11,026 nucleotides of DNA, from NCBI GenBank assembly GCA_900554465.1, contig USHF01000037.1, positions 1 to 11,026 on the forward strand. The letters are read 5' to 3'. Source of the stretch: an uncultured Collinsella sp. Its GTDB lineage: Bacteria > Actinomycetota > Coriobacteriia > Coriobacteriales > Coriobacteriaceae. Both the position numbers and the translations under genes were made by a program. The notes beneath the pieces are model-generated. The model had not been told where the DNA came from. It made no database searches and saw only the letters and a list, made by a program, of their open reading frames with translations. This document shows positions 1 to 7,460 of the stretch, in pieces (position 1 is the stretch's first letter; every line of letters starts with the position of its first letter).

Positions 1-223
1 CGGAGCTCGCTGTTCCCGATTCGAGCCGGGCAACCAGGTCTGCTTCGTCGTCGGTGCGGTTGGGGCTCTCGCTTTGCTTCTCGGCCAGAGCCGCCGCCTG
101 CTCATCACTTTGCGGCGACAGCAACTTGGGCGCCCCATCGAGCGATCCCGTAAACAGCGCAAACCCCAGCACCACGGCGGTGCCGATGGAAAGTGCTTGC
201 TTGTAGGCGGACTTGCGCAACAT
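1..223 (-). CDS. N-terminus of an exported or membrane-anchored protein (partial)
   Basis: Read on the minus strand, an ATG at 223 opens a frame without stops that runs off the left edge, giving 74 residues. It is preceded by an AGGAG ribosome binding site about 5 nt upstream. The product begins MLRKSAYKQ, then a hydrophobic run at about residues 9-28 (ALSIGTAVVLGFALFTGSL), then a polar, Ala/Glu/Gln/Asp-rich stretch. This looks like a signal peptide or N-terminal membrane anchor followed by an extracytoplasmic linker. There is no lipobox cysteine, so a lipoprotein is unlikely. The catalytic or binding part lies outside the window and I cannot name a family. The gene lies downstream of the larE-like gene on the same strand, separated by 121 bp that hold a palindromic repeat, so co-transcription is uncertain. 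Confidence 0.75.
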   Translation of the reverse strand, partial: MLRKSAYKQALSIGTAVVLGFALFTGSLDGAPKLLSPQSDEQAAALAEKQSESPNRTDDEADLVARLESGTASS

Positions 224-280
224 GGGGGCTCCTGGATGGACGGTTGGGAATCTACTAGTCTAGCAGGAGACGCCGCAGAC

Positions 281-332
281 CGTTTTCCCAGATAAAACCT
301 GCCAAAATAAACCTGTCCCTTTTTGGCAGGTT
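281..332 (+). repeat. Dispersed palindromic repeat R1, copy A
   Basis: Perfect 12-bp arms at 296-307 and 321-332 (AACCTGCCAAAA with its complement) enclose a 13-nt loop that contains CCTGTCCC. A second copy lies at 4869-4920 in the opposite orientation. Similarity between the copies extends past the stem into a flank reading CGTTTTCCCAGATAA here, so the repeated unit is about 52 bp. It starts 12 bp beyond the stop codon of the larE-like gene, so as RNA the hairpin could also help end that transcript, although only a short T run follows it on the minus strand. Confidence 0.85.
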
Positions 333-344
333 AAACGGCGTAAC

Positions 345-1223
345 TTAAAGGTTCATGTTGCCATGGATGTAGGGGGTGACCTCGGGGGAGATATGGCCGC
401 AGCCTAGGTTGCGCAGGGCAGATTCGATGGCGGCGGGAAGCGGGGCCTTGCCCTCGTCGTTGACCGCGGTCCTGCCGAGGGCGGCGATCTTGGCGACGTC
501 TGCCGGCGCGGCCTCGATATGCATGCAGCCGCCGACGAGGCGTGCGCGGACCTGGTCCAGGCCAAGGTCGTGCAGGTAGTCCTCACAGGCGCGGATTACA
601 TCGACCTTCTCGCGCGTGAGCTCCTCGCCCGTGGGGACACGCGTGGCCAGGCAGGCTCCTGCCGGCAGGTTCCAAACGGGATAGCCCCAGGCGCGCAGCA
701 GCTCGCGCTCTTCGTCCTTGGTAAAGCCGACCTCAATGAGGGGCGAGCGCACGCCGAGCTCCTGGGCGGCGCGCATGCCGGGGCGGTAGTCGCCGCGGTC
801 GCTTGCGTTGCTGCCGTCGATGACGGTGGGAAAGCCCAGCGACTTGGCGTGGTTGACGATGGCGGTAAAGCCGGCGCGCTTGCAGTGGTAGCAGCGGTCG
901 GCATCGTTGCAGGCTACTTGGGGGAGCCGCAGCTGATCGACCGAAAGATTGAGCACGGGGAGCTTAAAATGCGGCCCTTCATTGGCCTGCCCGTCAACGG
1001 ACCGCTCAAACGAAGCCTGCTCGGGCGTGCCGATGAGCGGCGTGGTGAGATGGACGAGGAGGGTGTTGGTAGGCATGATGCGGGCGCATACGGCGGCCAA
1101 AAAACTGCTGTCAACGCCGCCGGAAAACCCGATAGCCACGCGCCCGTATGCCAAAAGCAGCTGTTCGAGCGCCGATAGCTTGTCTTGAAGCTCCTCTGCG
1201 GGTGCCGTGGTGTCTAAAATCAT
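345..1223 (-). CDS. larE: LarE-type ATP-dependent sacrificial sulfur transferase
   Basis: LarE activates the carboxylates of pyridinium-3,5-biscarboxylic acid mononucleotide by adenylylation and inserts sulfur, a step in making the nickel-pincer cofactor of lactate racemase-like enzymes. The 292-residue product has the PP-loop ATP pyrophosphatase motif SGGVDSS at 34-40 within IGFSGGVDSS, a CYHCKR motif at 111-116, DGSNASDRGDYRPG at 136-149, and PAGACLATRVP at 187-197, where LarE proteins carry the sulfur-donor or cluster-ligand cysteine (C191). Length matches the family (about 270-290). CxxC at 111-114 together with C191 fits the LarE subgroup proposed to use an iron-sulfur cluster rather than sacrificing a cysteine; this is inference. 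The start has AAGGAT about 6 nt upstream. No larA, larB or larC is in the window, so the client enzyme is unknown. A more general ExsB/NAD-synthase-like PP-loop role is the alternative. Confidence 0.85.
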   Translation of the reverse strand: MILDTTAPAEELQDKLSALEQLLLAYGRVAIGFSGGVDSSFLAAVCARIMPTNTLLVHLTTPLIGTPEQASFERSVDGQANEGPHFKLPVLNLSVDQLRLPQVACNDADRCYHCKRAGFTAIVNHAKSLGFPTVIDGSNASDRGDYRPGMRAAQELGVRSPLIEVGFTKDEERELLRAWGYPVWNLPAGACLATRVPTGEELTREKVDVIRACEDYLHDLGLDQVRARLVGGCMHIEAAPADVAKIAALGRTAVNDEGKAPLPAAIESALRNLGCGHISPEVTPYIHGNMNL

Positions 1224-1319
1224 GAAACGATCCTTATCGTTGAGTACTCGATCGAAAACTATAATCCTAATGCGTTACTTGCCATAAGACTTCTATCTAT
1301 GTAACGAAAGTGCAATATG

Positions 1320-1336
1320 GTATATACGTTATATAC
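1320..1336. promoter_or_regulatory. Palindrome in the divergent larE/HAD intergenic region
   Basis: The 173-bp gap 1224-1396 separates two divergent genes and is AT-rich compared with its flanks. It contains a perfect inverted repeat GTATATA-CGT-TATATAC. On the plus strand the sequence TGGTATATA resembles an extended -10 element, but I find no convincing -35 box for either direction. It may be an operator, a promoter core, or both for the two genes. Confidence 0.4.
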
Positions 1337-1396
1337 AAGTTGCCAAATGCGGTAGAGTTGCGGCAATGCGACAGCGAGAGTCGATGGGGGACCGAT

Positions 1397-2047
1397 ATGA
1401 TCAAGGCCGTTATTTTTGACATGGACGGAACGCTGGTCGATACCGAGCGTTTGGGTATCAAGGCGTGGAAGGCGGGCGCGGCCGAGCTGGGATTCGCGAT
1501 TGATGATGCGCTGATCCATCAGTTTATCGGTCGCACGCTGCCCGATGTCATGGAGATCCTTGATGAGCATTACGGCAGCTGCGAAACCGCTGAGGCAATC
1601 TATCGTCGCCATAGGGAGATTCGCGACGAGATGGTCAAGACCGATCTGGAGCTTAAGGCCGGCGCCGCCGAGTGCCTAGACGAGCTGCTGGCTGCGGGCT
1701 ATCACGTGGGCCTTGCGACGTCGTCGCGTCACGTTACGGCCGAGCGCAACCTCAAGACGGTCGGCCTCTTTGACAAGTTTGAGACGGTGACCTGCGGCGA
1801 GGACGTCGTGAACGGCAAGCCCGATCCCGAGATGTACCTGCTCGCCTGCGAGCGCGCGGGCTTTGCCCCCGAGGAGTGCGCCGTGGTCGAGGACTCACGC
1901 AACGGCTGCGTCTCGGGCATCACGGCCAGCTGCCATGTGTTTGCCGTTCCCGATATCGTGCCGCTGCCGCAGGACGTGGTGGATGGCTGCGAGGCCGTGC
2001 TCGATACGCTGTTCGATCTGCCGGCGGCGGTCAAGGCTGTGCGCTAG
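1397..2047 (+). CDS. HAD-superfamily hydrolase, beta-phosphoglucomutase-like (subfamily IA)
   Basis: The 216-residue protein carries all four HAD motifs: DMDGT at 8-12 with nucleophile D8 and acid/base D10, ATSS at 107-110 (motif II), K141 in NGKPDPEMY (motif III), and VEDSRNG at 164-170 (motif IV, E165 and D166). A helical cap lies between about 15 and 85. Such enzymes are cytosolic and hydrolyse or shift phosphate on small sugar phosphates; the GKPDPE and EDSxxG forms are common in beta-phosphoglucomutase and 2-deoxyglucose-6-phosphatase-like members. The substrate cannot be read from sequence. I chose the ATG at 1397 because the HAD motif starts six residues later and GGGGGA lies about 6 nt upstream; a longer frame opening at 1310 would add 29 residues translated from AT-rich promoter DNA. 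The gene stands alone, diverging from larE. Confidence 0.88.
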   Translation: MIKAVIFDMDGTLVDTERLGIKAWKAGAAELGFAIDDALIHQFIGRTLPDVMEILDEHYGSCETAEAIYRRHREIRDEMVKTDLELKAGAAECLDELLAAGYHVGLATSSRHVTAERNLKTVGLFDKFETVTCGEDVVNGKPDPEMYLLACERAGFAPEECAVVEDSRNGCVSGITASCHVFAVPDIVPLPQDVVDGCEAVLDTLFDLPAAVKAVR

Positions 2048-2068
2048 CGTTTGTACGCGAGTCGCCAT

Positions 2069-2180
2069 GTCCCGCGCCCGATCCCGCGGGACGGTGACGG
2101 CAACGGCGCCTGCGTGGAAGCGCTGACGCAGTCAGCCCCTTTTATCACGCCAAGATTGCTGTTTTGGCCGATAAGAGGGG
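2069..2180 (+). terminator. Hairpin cluster between convergent genes
   Basis: The 201-bp gap 2048-2248 after the HAD gene holds three hairpins. GTCCCGCG/CGCGGGAC pairs 2069-2076 with 2085-2092. GCTGAC-GCA-GTCAGC spans 2122-2136 and is followed by CCCCTTTT. A long imperfect hairpin pairs 2136-2146 with 2170-2180 and inside it 2149-2155 with 2162-2168, with two wobble pairs. The last two overlap by one base and could be alternative structures. None has a clean U-tract directly after the stem, so termination is plausible rather than certain. Confidence 0.45.
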
Positions 2181-2248
2181 CATTGTGCTTTAAGCGACTG
2201 GGGCTGCGGCCTTGGTAAGGAGCTGGCGGAGGGTTATGACGCTACAAG

Positions 2249-3454
2249 TTACTCCAGGAGCCAGTCGATCACGTTGCGCTTGCGGACTCCTTCGTAGTTC
2301 GCGTTCGCAAACAGCGTGTCGAGCGTAAGAAGCGTCTTGGGGTAGTTGTCTCGGACTTTTTTAAAGGGGGCCAACTCTCGATTGAGGGTGGTTTCGTCGA
2401 GTGTGGTGGCTGAAACCTGAAAATAGGCCGTCTCGTCTGAGCGTAGGGCAACAAAATCGATTTCCCCACCGTCGATATCGCCCACGTAGACGTCGTATCC
2501 GCGGCGTAGGAGCTCGAGATAGACAACATTTTCGAGGATATGACCGATATCGCTGCTTTGGGTTTTGACAAGAGCGCCTCTAAGCCCAAGGTCAACGGCG
2601 TAGTATTTGCCGTTTGTTGTAAGAAGCTGCCGACCGCGCACGTTATAGCGCGGAGCATAGTACAGCACAAGGCTGTCTGTTAAGCCTTTGAGGTACTTGG
2701 CTACGGTTTTCTGGTCGGTTTTGTTGCCGTTGGACGAGAGCGTGTCGGAGATTTTTTTAATCGAGATCCGGTTTCCAATGCTATGGAGTAGGAACTTGGT
2801 GATATCGCGCAGGGTCGGGACGTCCGAGACCTTCAGGCGTTCGATAACGTCGCGTATGACGATGGTGTCGTAGAGGCTCATAAGATAATCGCGCGCCTGG
2901 GGTCCCTGAATACCCGTCTCGGCGATAAAGGGAAAAGAGCCCCGGGTGATGTACTCGTCAAACAACTGCGCGGGAGCCTTTCCGTCATTGGTTTTTGCCG
3001 AGCAAAACTCTTTAAAGGATAGGGGCAGCATCTTGAGCTCTACGTAGCGGCCGGAGAGCAAAGTTGCCAGCTCGCTCGAGAGCAGATAAGCGTTGGAACC
3101 GGTTATGTAGAGGTCGACATTGTCCTTGATAAAAAGACTGTCGACGGCTTTTTCGAAATGCTCGACGTGCTGTATCTCGTCCAGAAAAACGTAGTTCATC
3201 TTATCGGGGACGAGTCTGGCGGAAATGTAGTCGTAGAGTGCTCTATACGACGTAAGCGACTCGAACTCCAGGTCTTCAAAGTTGAGGGATATAACCTGGC
3301 CGCCTGTGATTCCATGATCGCGCAGGTAGCTGCGGTAGATTTCAAATAGCTTTGATTTGCCGGACCTTCGCACGCCCGAAACGACCTTGATGACGTGCGA
3401 GTCTTTCCACGAAATGAGCCAGTCGAGGTACTGTTTGCGATCAATCAGATTCAT
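2249..3454 (-). CDS. AAA-family ATPase with C-terminal DUF4143 domain (COG1373 type)
   Basis: The 401-residue protein has a Walker A motif GVRRSGKS at 27-34, a Walker B segment NYVFLDEIQ at 87-95, a TGSN sensor-like motif at 118-121, and SGRY and PLSFKEF at 134-150, which are typical of this ATPase group. A winged-helix-like part spans about 215-265, and the DUF4143 region (about 190-390) ends in a fold resembling PD-(D/E)XK nucleases: E308, GEIDFVA at 330-336 and YFQVS at 344-348. The usual second catalytic acid is a glutamine here, so nuclease activity is doubtful. The family is widespread in gut bacteria and archaea, often as single genes, and its role is unsettled. RBS AAAGGGG lies just upstream. 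Codon use is more AT-leaning than in neighbouring genes and the promoter region is very AT-rich, which suggests recent acquisition. No partner gene is adjacent. Confidence 0.88.
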   Translation of the reverse strand: MNLIDRKQYLDWLISWKDSHVIKVVSGVRRSGKSKLFEIYRSYLRDHGITGGQVISLNFEDLEFESLTSYRALYDYISARLVPDKMNYVFLDEIQHVEHFEKAVDSLFIKDNVDLYITGSNAYLLSSELATLLSGRYVELKMLPLSFKEFCSAKTNDGKAPAQLFDEYITRGSFPFIAETGIQGPQARDYLMSLYDTIVIRDVIERLKVSDVPTLRDITKFLLHSIGNRISIKKISDTLSSNGNKTDQKTVAKYLKGLTDSLVLYYAPRYNVRGRQLLTTNGKYYAVDLGLRGALVKTQSSDIGHILENVVYLELLRRGYDVYVGDIDGGEIDFVALRSDETAYFQVSATTLDETTLNRELAPFKKVRDNYPKTLLTLDTLFANANYEGVRKRNVIDWLLE

Positions 3455-3497
3455 GAAACCCCTTTCTTGGCGAGAAAAAACTGGAGCAAAATCAATA

Positions 3498-3575
3498 CTT
3501 ATAGGAAATATCTAAAAATATGGAATTGAGTCTATTTTAACAAAAAAGTTAATGAAAAATGGATTACATTCCATA
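3498..3575 (-). promoter_or_regulatory. AT-rich promoter region of the ATPase gene with nested inverted repeats
   Basis: On the minus strand TTGTTA (3543-3538) and TATTTT (3520-3515) are separated by 17 bp, a plausible -35/-10 pair; a second -10-like TATAAG lies at 3503-3498. Two inverted repeats share nearly the same centre: TATGGAAT/ATTCCATA at 3519-3526 and 3568-3575, and TTAAC-N6-GTTAA at 3537-3552. Both overlap the proposed promoter, so a repressor site is possible. Confidence 0.45.
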
Positions 3576-3626
3576 AATATCCGTAGCTGCAGGTCCGGCT
3601 AAACGGGGAGGGCACATGGGGCCAGT

Positions 3627-3668
3627 AAAAAACGCCGCAGCGGGGCTGTTTCCGTTGCGGCGTTTTTT
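3627..3668 (-). terminator. Rho-independent terminator of the LacI-family gene
   Basis: A6CGCCGCA at 3627-3639 pairs perfectly with TGCGGCGT6 at 3656-3668, and the stem extends inward through AGCGG/CCGTT with one wobble. Read on the minus strand it starts one base after the stop codon of the LacI-family gene and ends in six T residues. It is symmetric and would also stop plus-strand transcription. Confidence 0.9.
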
Positions 3669-3669
3669 G

Positions 3670-4803
3670 TTACAAGTAGGCGCCCAGGTTGATGTCGGTT
3701 ATTGGGGCCGCGGATGGGCCCGTCGGTTGCTGCTCGGCCTTTTGGGTGCTCACACGCTCGAGCAAGAAGGGGCGCACGAGCTCCTGACGGTTAATGTCCT
3801 CGGTGGCCGTGACCGTGGTGACGGTGCGCGCGGCGGAGCCGATGCGGACTCGTTTGGTCTTGGCGGCAGGTTTATCCTCGATTTGTTCCATGAGCAGCTG
3901 CACGCCCTTGCGGCCGATCTCGTAGCCCGGCGGTGCAACCGTGGTGAGGGGGACCGATCCGCTCCAGGCAAGCGGGTTGCCATCGCAGCCGGCAACAAGA
4001 ATCTGGCCGGGGACGGAAATGCCCTTGTCGGTCAGCGCCGAGATAACGCCCGAGGCCAATACGTCGGTCAGGCCGATGACAAAATCGGGGCGCTCGTCAG
4101 CAGGGCGTTCGGCAATCTGGGTACCGATGCTGTAGCCGTCGGCTGCGGTATTCCACTCTCCGGCATCGATGACCTCAATTTTGATATCGGGATGCAGGGC
4201 AAGTGCCTTGTGGATGCCAAGGACGCGCAGGGTGAGCTGCATAAACGCCGCTCGGCCTACAACGACGATGCGGTGTGCGCCGCGGGCGATGGCGAGCTCG
4301 GCGATAATGCGCCCCTGTGCCTCGTTGTCGGCGGCCACGTAGTAACCGGGTTCTGAACAATGGACGTCCAGATGGACGATGGGGACGGGAATCTTGGTCA
4401 TGGCGGGGTGCCAATCGGGGGACGCCATGGGCTGAACCATGACGCCGGACATCTGCGTGCCCATAAAATAGCGCAGGTAATGATCCTCGAGAATGTCGTC
4501 GTTATCGGCGTTGGCGATGAGCAGATCGTAACCGTGCTTGCGGGCCTCGTTATGGGCGCCGCTGGCGATTTGGAGCGAAAAGCCGTGATCGAGACGGGGG
4601 AGGACAAGGCCAAAGGACTTAGTGGTGCCGCCGGCCAGCTGGCGAGCGCTTTGGTTGGGCAGGTAGCCAAGGCGATTGATGGTCTCGTTGATGAGCTTGA
4701 GGGTCTCGGGGCGCAGCTTTTCGGGGTGGTTGAGCGCGTTGGAAACCGTGCCCAGCGAGACCCCGGCCTCGCGCGCGACGTCGCTGATTTTTACCTTTGC
4801 CAT
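3670..4803 (-). CDS. LacI/GalR-family transcriptional repressor
   Basis: The 377-residue product opens with a classic LacI helix-turn-helix: KISDVAREAGVSLGTVSNAL at about 5-24, then the hinge region around LGYLPNQSARQLAGG (45-59). A periplasmic-binding-protein-like effector domain follows from about 62 to 340, with recognisable GLVLP, VMVQPMA, DNEAQGR and VAGCDGNPLA segments. The last 25-30 residues form an Ala/Pro/Gln-rich tail beyond the usual family length of about 335. The ligand is probably a sugar or related small molecule but cannot be read from sequence. The ATG at 4803 is chosen because KISDVA follows at once and AAGGGG lies about 6 nt upstream; an in-frame ATG at 4869 would put 22 residues through the promoter. 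No transporter or catabolic gene adjoins it, so its regulon lies elsewhere or includes mainly itself. Confidence 0.92.
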   Translation of the reverse strand: MAKVKISDVAREAGVSLGTVSNALNHPEKLRPETLKLINETINRLGYLPNQSARQLAGGTTKSFGLVLPRLDHGFSLQIASGAHNEARKHGYDLLIANADNDDILEDHYLRYFMGTQMSGVMVQPMASPDWHPAMTKIPVPIVHLDVHCSEPGYYVAADNEAQGRIIAELAIARGAHRIVVVGRAAFMQLTLRVLGIHKALALHPDIKIEVIDAGEWNTAADGYSIGTQIAERPADERPDFVIGLTDVLASGVISALTDKGISVPGQILVAGCDGNPLAWSGSVPLTTVAPPGYEIGRKGVQLLMEQIEDKPAAKTKRVRIGSAARTVTTVTATEDINRQELVRPFLLERVSTQKAEQQPTGPSAAPITDINLGAYL

Positions 4804-4813
4804 GGCGGCCCCT

Positions 4814-4827
4814 TTGATGCGTTTCAA
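4814..4827. promoter_or_regulatory. Probable LacI-family operator (autoregulation)
   Basis: TTGATGCGTTTCAA fits the LacI-family operator pattern TTGAnnCGnnTCAA with a central CG at 4820-4821 and differs from the ideal palindrome TTGAAACGTTTCAA at two positions. It lies between the predicted promoter and the ribosome binding site of the repressor gene, where bound repressor would block its own transcription. Confidence 0.6.
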
Positions 4828-4838
4828 GTACAAGTCCG

Positions 4839-4869
4839 ATTGTAGCATCGCCCGCCCCCAGGGTGTCAA
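4839..4869 (-). promoter_or_regulatory. Promoter of the LacI-family gene
   Basis: On the minus strand TTGACA (4869-4864) and TACAAT (4844-4839) are near-consensus boxes, with TGc directly before the -10 giving an extended -10. The spacer is 19 bp, longer than ideal. The -35 box abuts the edge of the R1 repeat, so this repeat copy borders a working promoter. Confidence 0.6.
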
Positions 4870-4920
4870 AACCTGCCAATTAGGGACAGGTTTATTTTGG
4901 CAGGTTTATCTGGGGAAACG
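4869..4920 (-). repeat. Dispersed palindromic repeat R1, copy B
   Basis: Arms AAACCTGCCAA (4869-4879) and TTGGCAGGTTT (4897-4907) enclose a 17-nt loop containing GGGACAGG. It is the inverted counterpart of the copy at 281-332, and the similarity extends through the flank 4908-4920. It is the first member of the repeat cluster that fills 4869-5200. Confidence 0.85.
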
Positions 4921-4934
4921 CTGTTGTCAGCGCG

Positions 4935-4969
4935 ACCACCACGAAGGGGGCAGACACCTTTGTGGTGGT
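4935..4969 (-). repeat. Palindromic repeat R2, inverted diverged copy
   Basis: ACCACCAC (4935-4942) pairs with GTGGTGGT (4962-4969); after one G-T position the stem continues through AAGG/CCTT. The loop reads GGGGGCAGACACC, two changes from GGGGACAGGCACC in the other R2 copy at 5162-5200, which lies in the opposite orientation. Confidence 0.8.
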
Positions 4970-4991
4970 TTGAGCTGCCCGGGCCTTCAAT

Positions 4992-5050
4992 TGTCTCGAT
5001 CTGTAACATCTGGACGGCAAAACCGGCTCTACCTGTTACAGATCGAGACA
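4992..5050 (+). repeat. 59-bp palindromic element R3, copy A
   Basis: Arms of 17 bp, TGTCTCGATCTGTAACA at 4992-5008 and its complement at 5034-5050, flank a 25-nt interior with the core CTGGACGGCAAAACCGGCT. A second, inverted copy follows 22 bp later. The arms alone would form a strong hairpin or a long protein-binding palindrome. I see no coding frame or terminator T-tract. Confidence 0.85.
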
Positions 5051-5072
5051 TAGCGCAGGGGCCGAACCGTAA

Positions 5073-5131
5073 TGTCTCGATCTGTAACACTAAGCCGGCT
5101 TATTGCGGCCCAGATGTTACAGATCGAGATC
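5073..5131 (-). repeat. 59-bp palindromic element R3, copy B (inverted)
   Basis: Arms of 15 bp lie at 5075-5089 and 5115-5129. Reverse-complemented, this copy matches copy A not only in the arms but also in the interior (ATCTGG, GCAA, CCGGCT), with a few substitutions and changes in the last two bases of one outer arm. The two copies therefore form a back-to-back pair, an arrangement like BIME elements built from REP units. Confidence 0.85.
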
Positions 5132-5161
5132 TTTCGCCGGGATAGGCCGCCGCGACGCCCA

Positions 5162-5200
5162 AAACCACCACAAAGGTGCCTGTCCCCATTGTGGTGGTTT
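5162..5200 (+). repeat. Palindromic repeat R2, intact copy
   Basis: Perfect 12-bp arms AAACCACCACAA (5162-5173) and TTGTGGTGGTTT (5189-5200) enclose a 15-nt loop AGGTGCCTGTCCCCA. The loop core, GGGGACAGGCACC on the other strand, resembles cores I associate with repeats next to REP-associated tyrosine transposases (Y1_Tnp) in other bacteria; no such transposase is in the window. Confidence 0.85.
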
Positions 5201-5226
5201 GGACCGGCTGGGCATGTGTGCATCGG

Positions 5227-5301
5227 GTGGTATCTAAGTTGAGATACCACTTCTGGTATATCAGCTTGCGCTTGCGTGAGTACAATACTCGAACGTTATA
5301 C
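5227..5301 (+). promoter_or_regulatory. glmS promoter region with TGGTAT half-sites
   Basis: Perfect 9-bp arms GTGGTATCT (5227-5235) and AGATACCAC (5242-5250) form a palindrome, and a further TGGTAT occurs at 5254-5259. Candidate promoters are TTGCGT (5272-5277) with GTTATA (5295-5300) at 17-bp spacing, or TACAAT at 5281-5286 with a weak -35 overlapping the third half-site. The half-sites resemble those bound by GntR/HutC-type amino-sugar regulators, which control glmS or nag genes elsewhere; this link is inference. The short leader 5302-5360 has no room for a glmS ribozyme. Confidence 0.45.
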
Positions 5302-5360
5302 GTCTCAGCGCCCCCTGTGCGTGGACGTCTTGCAGTCATGCGAACGAAGGGATTTATCCT

Positions 5361-7208
<1,848 letters not shown>

Positions 7209-7213
7209 TTGTT

Positions 7214-7241
7214 GTTCCGGCGTTTTACCAAACGCCGGAAC
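7214..7241 (+). terminator. Hairpin directly after glmS
   Basis: Perfect 12-bp arms GTTCCGGCGTTT (7214-7225) and AAACGCCGGAAC (7230-7241) with a TACC loop begin 5 bp after the glmS stop codon. The stem is strong but no T-tract follows, so it could stop transcription weakly or protect the mRNA 3' end. Confidence 0.65.
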
Positions 7242-7290
7242 CACTCGACGCTGCAAGCCCGCCAGAGCGGCAATCTGACGTTCAATCGTC

Positions 7291-7315
7291 GGGCATGGCC
7301 AAAAGGCCTATGCCC
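7291..7315 (+). terminator. Second hairpin downstream of glmS
   Basis: GGGCATGGCC (7291-7300) pairs with GGCC-T-ATGCCC (7305-7315) with one bulged T and an AAAA loop, followed by TCCTCTTT. It resembles a terminator with an interrupted pyrimidine tail and may back up the hairpin at 7214-7241. Confidence 0.45.
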
Positions 7316-7331
7316 TCCTCTTTCACGTCAC

Positions 7332-7420
7332 CTTGCTCGCTCTGGTGGGCTTTCGCTGACTTATGCTCAACCTGCGGCGCTGCCATTGTTGGCGCAGGGG
7401 GCGGCTTGCTCGCTCTGGTG
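7332..7420 (+). repeat. 16-bp exact direct repeat in the glmS downstream region
   Basis: CTTGCTCGCTCTGGTG occurs exactly at 7332-7347 and 7405-7420, 73 bp apart, and each copy is followed by a similar TTCGCTG string. The DNA between shows no gene I can support. It may be the remnant of a tandem duplication or of a degraded mobile or coding sequence. Confidence 0.6.
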
Positions 7421-7460
7421 TCTGTTCGCTGTCCGTTCTCTGCCCGCGACGTTTCTGCTG

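Noticed and set aside
519..1178. 219-codon plus-strand frame opposite larE
   Set aside because: Antisense shadow of a gene with clear PP-loop motifs; composition is biased and no family is visible.
1310..1396. Longer HAD start at 1310
   Set aside because: The extra residues come from the AT-rich promoter region and palindrome; the HAD motif and ribosome site fit the ATG at 1397.
4804..4869. Longer LacI-family start at 4869
   Set aside because: It would translate through the predicted promoter and operator; the conserved helix-turn-helix begins right after the ATG at 4803.
4992..5131. CRISPR array
   Set aside because: Only two units, inverted relative to each other, internally palindromic with related interiors, and no cas genes.
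5302..5360. glmS ribozyme or riboswitch
   Set aside because: The leader is about 60 nt, too short for the roughly 150-nt ribozyme, and I see no matching core.
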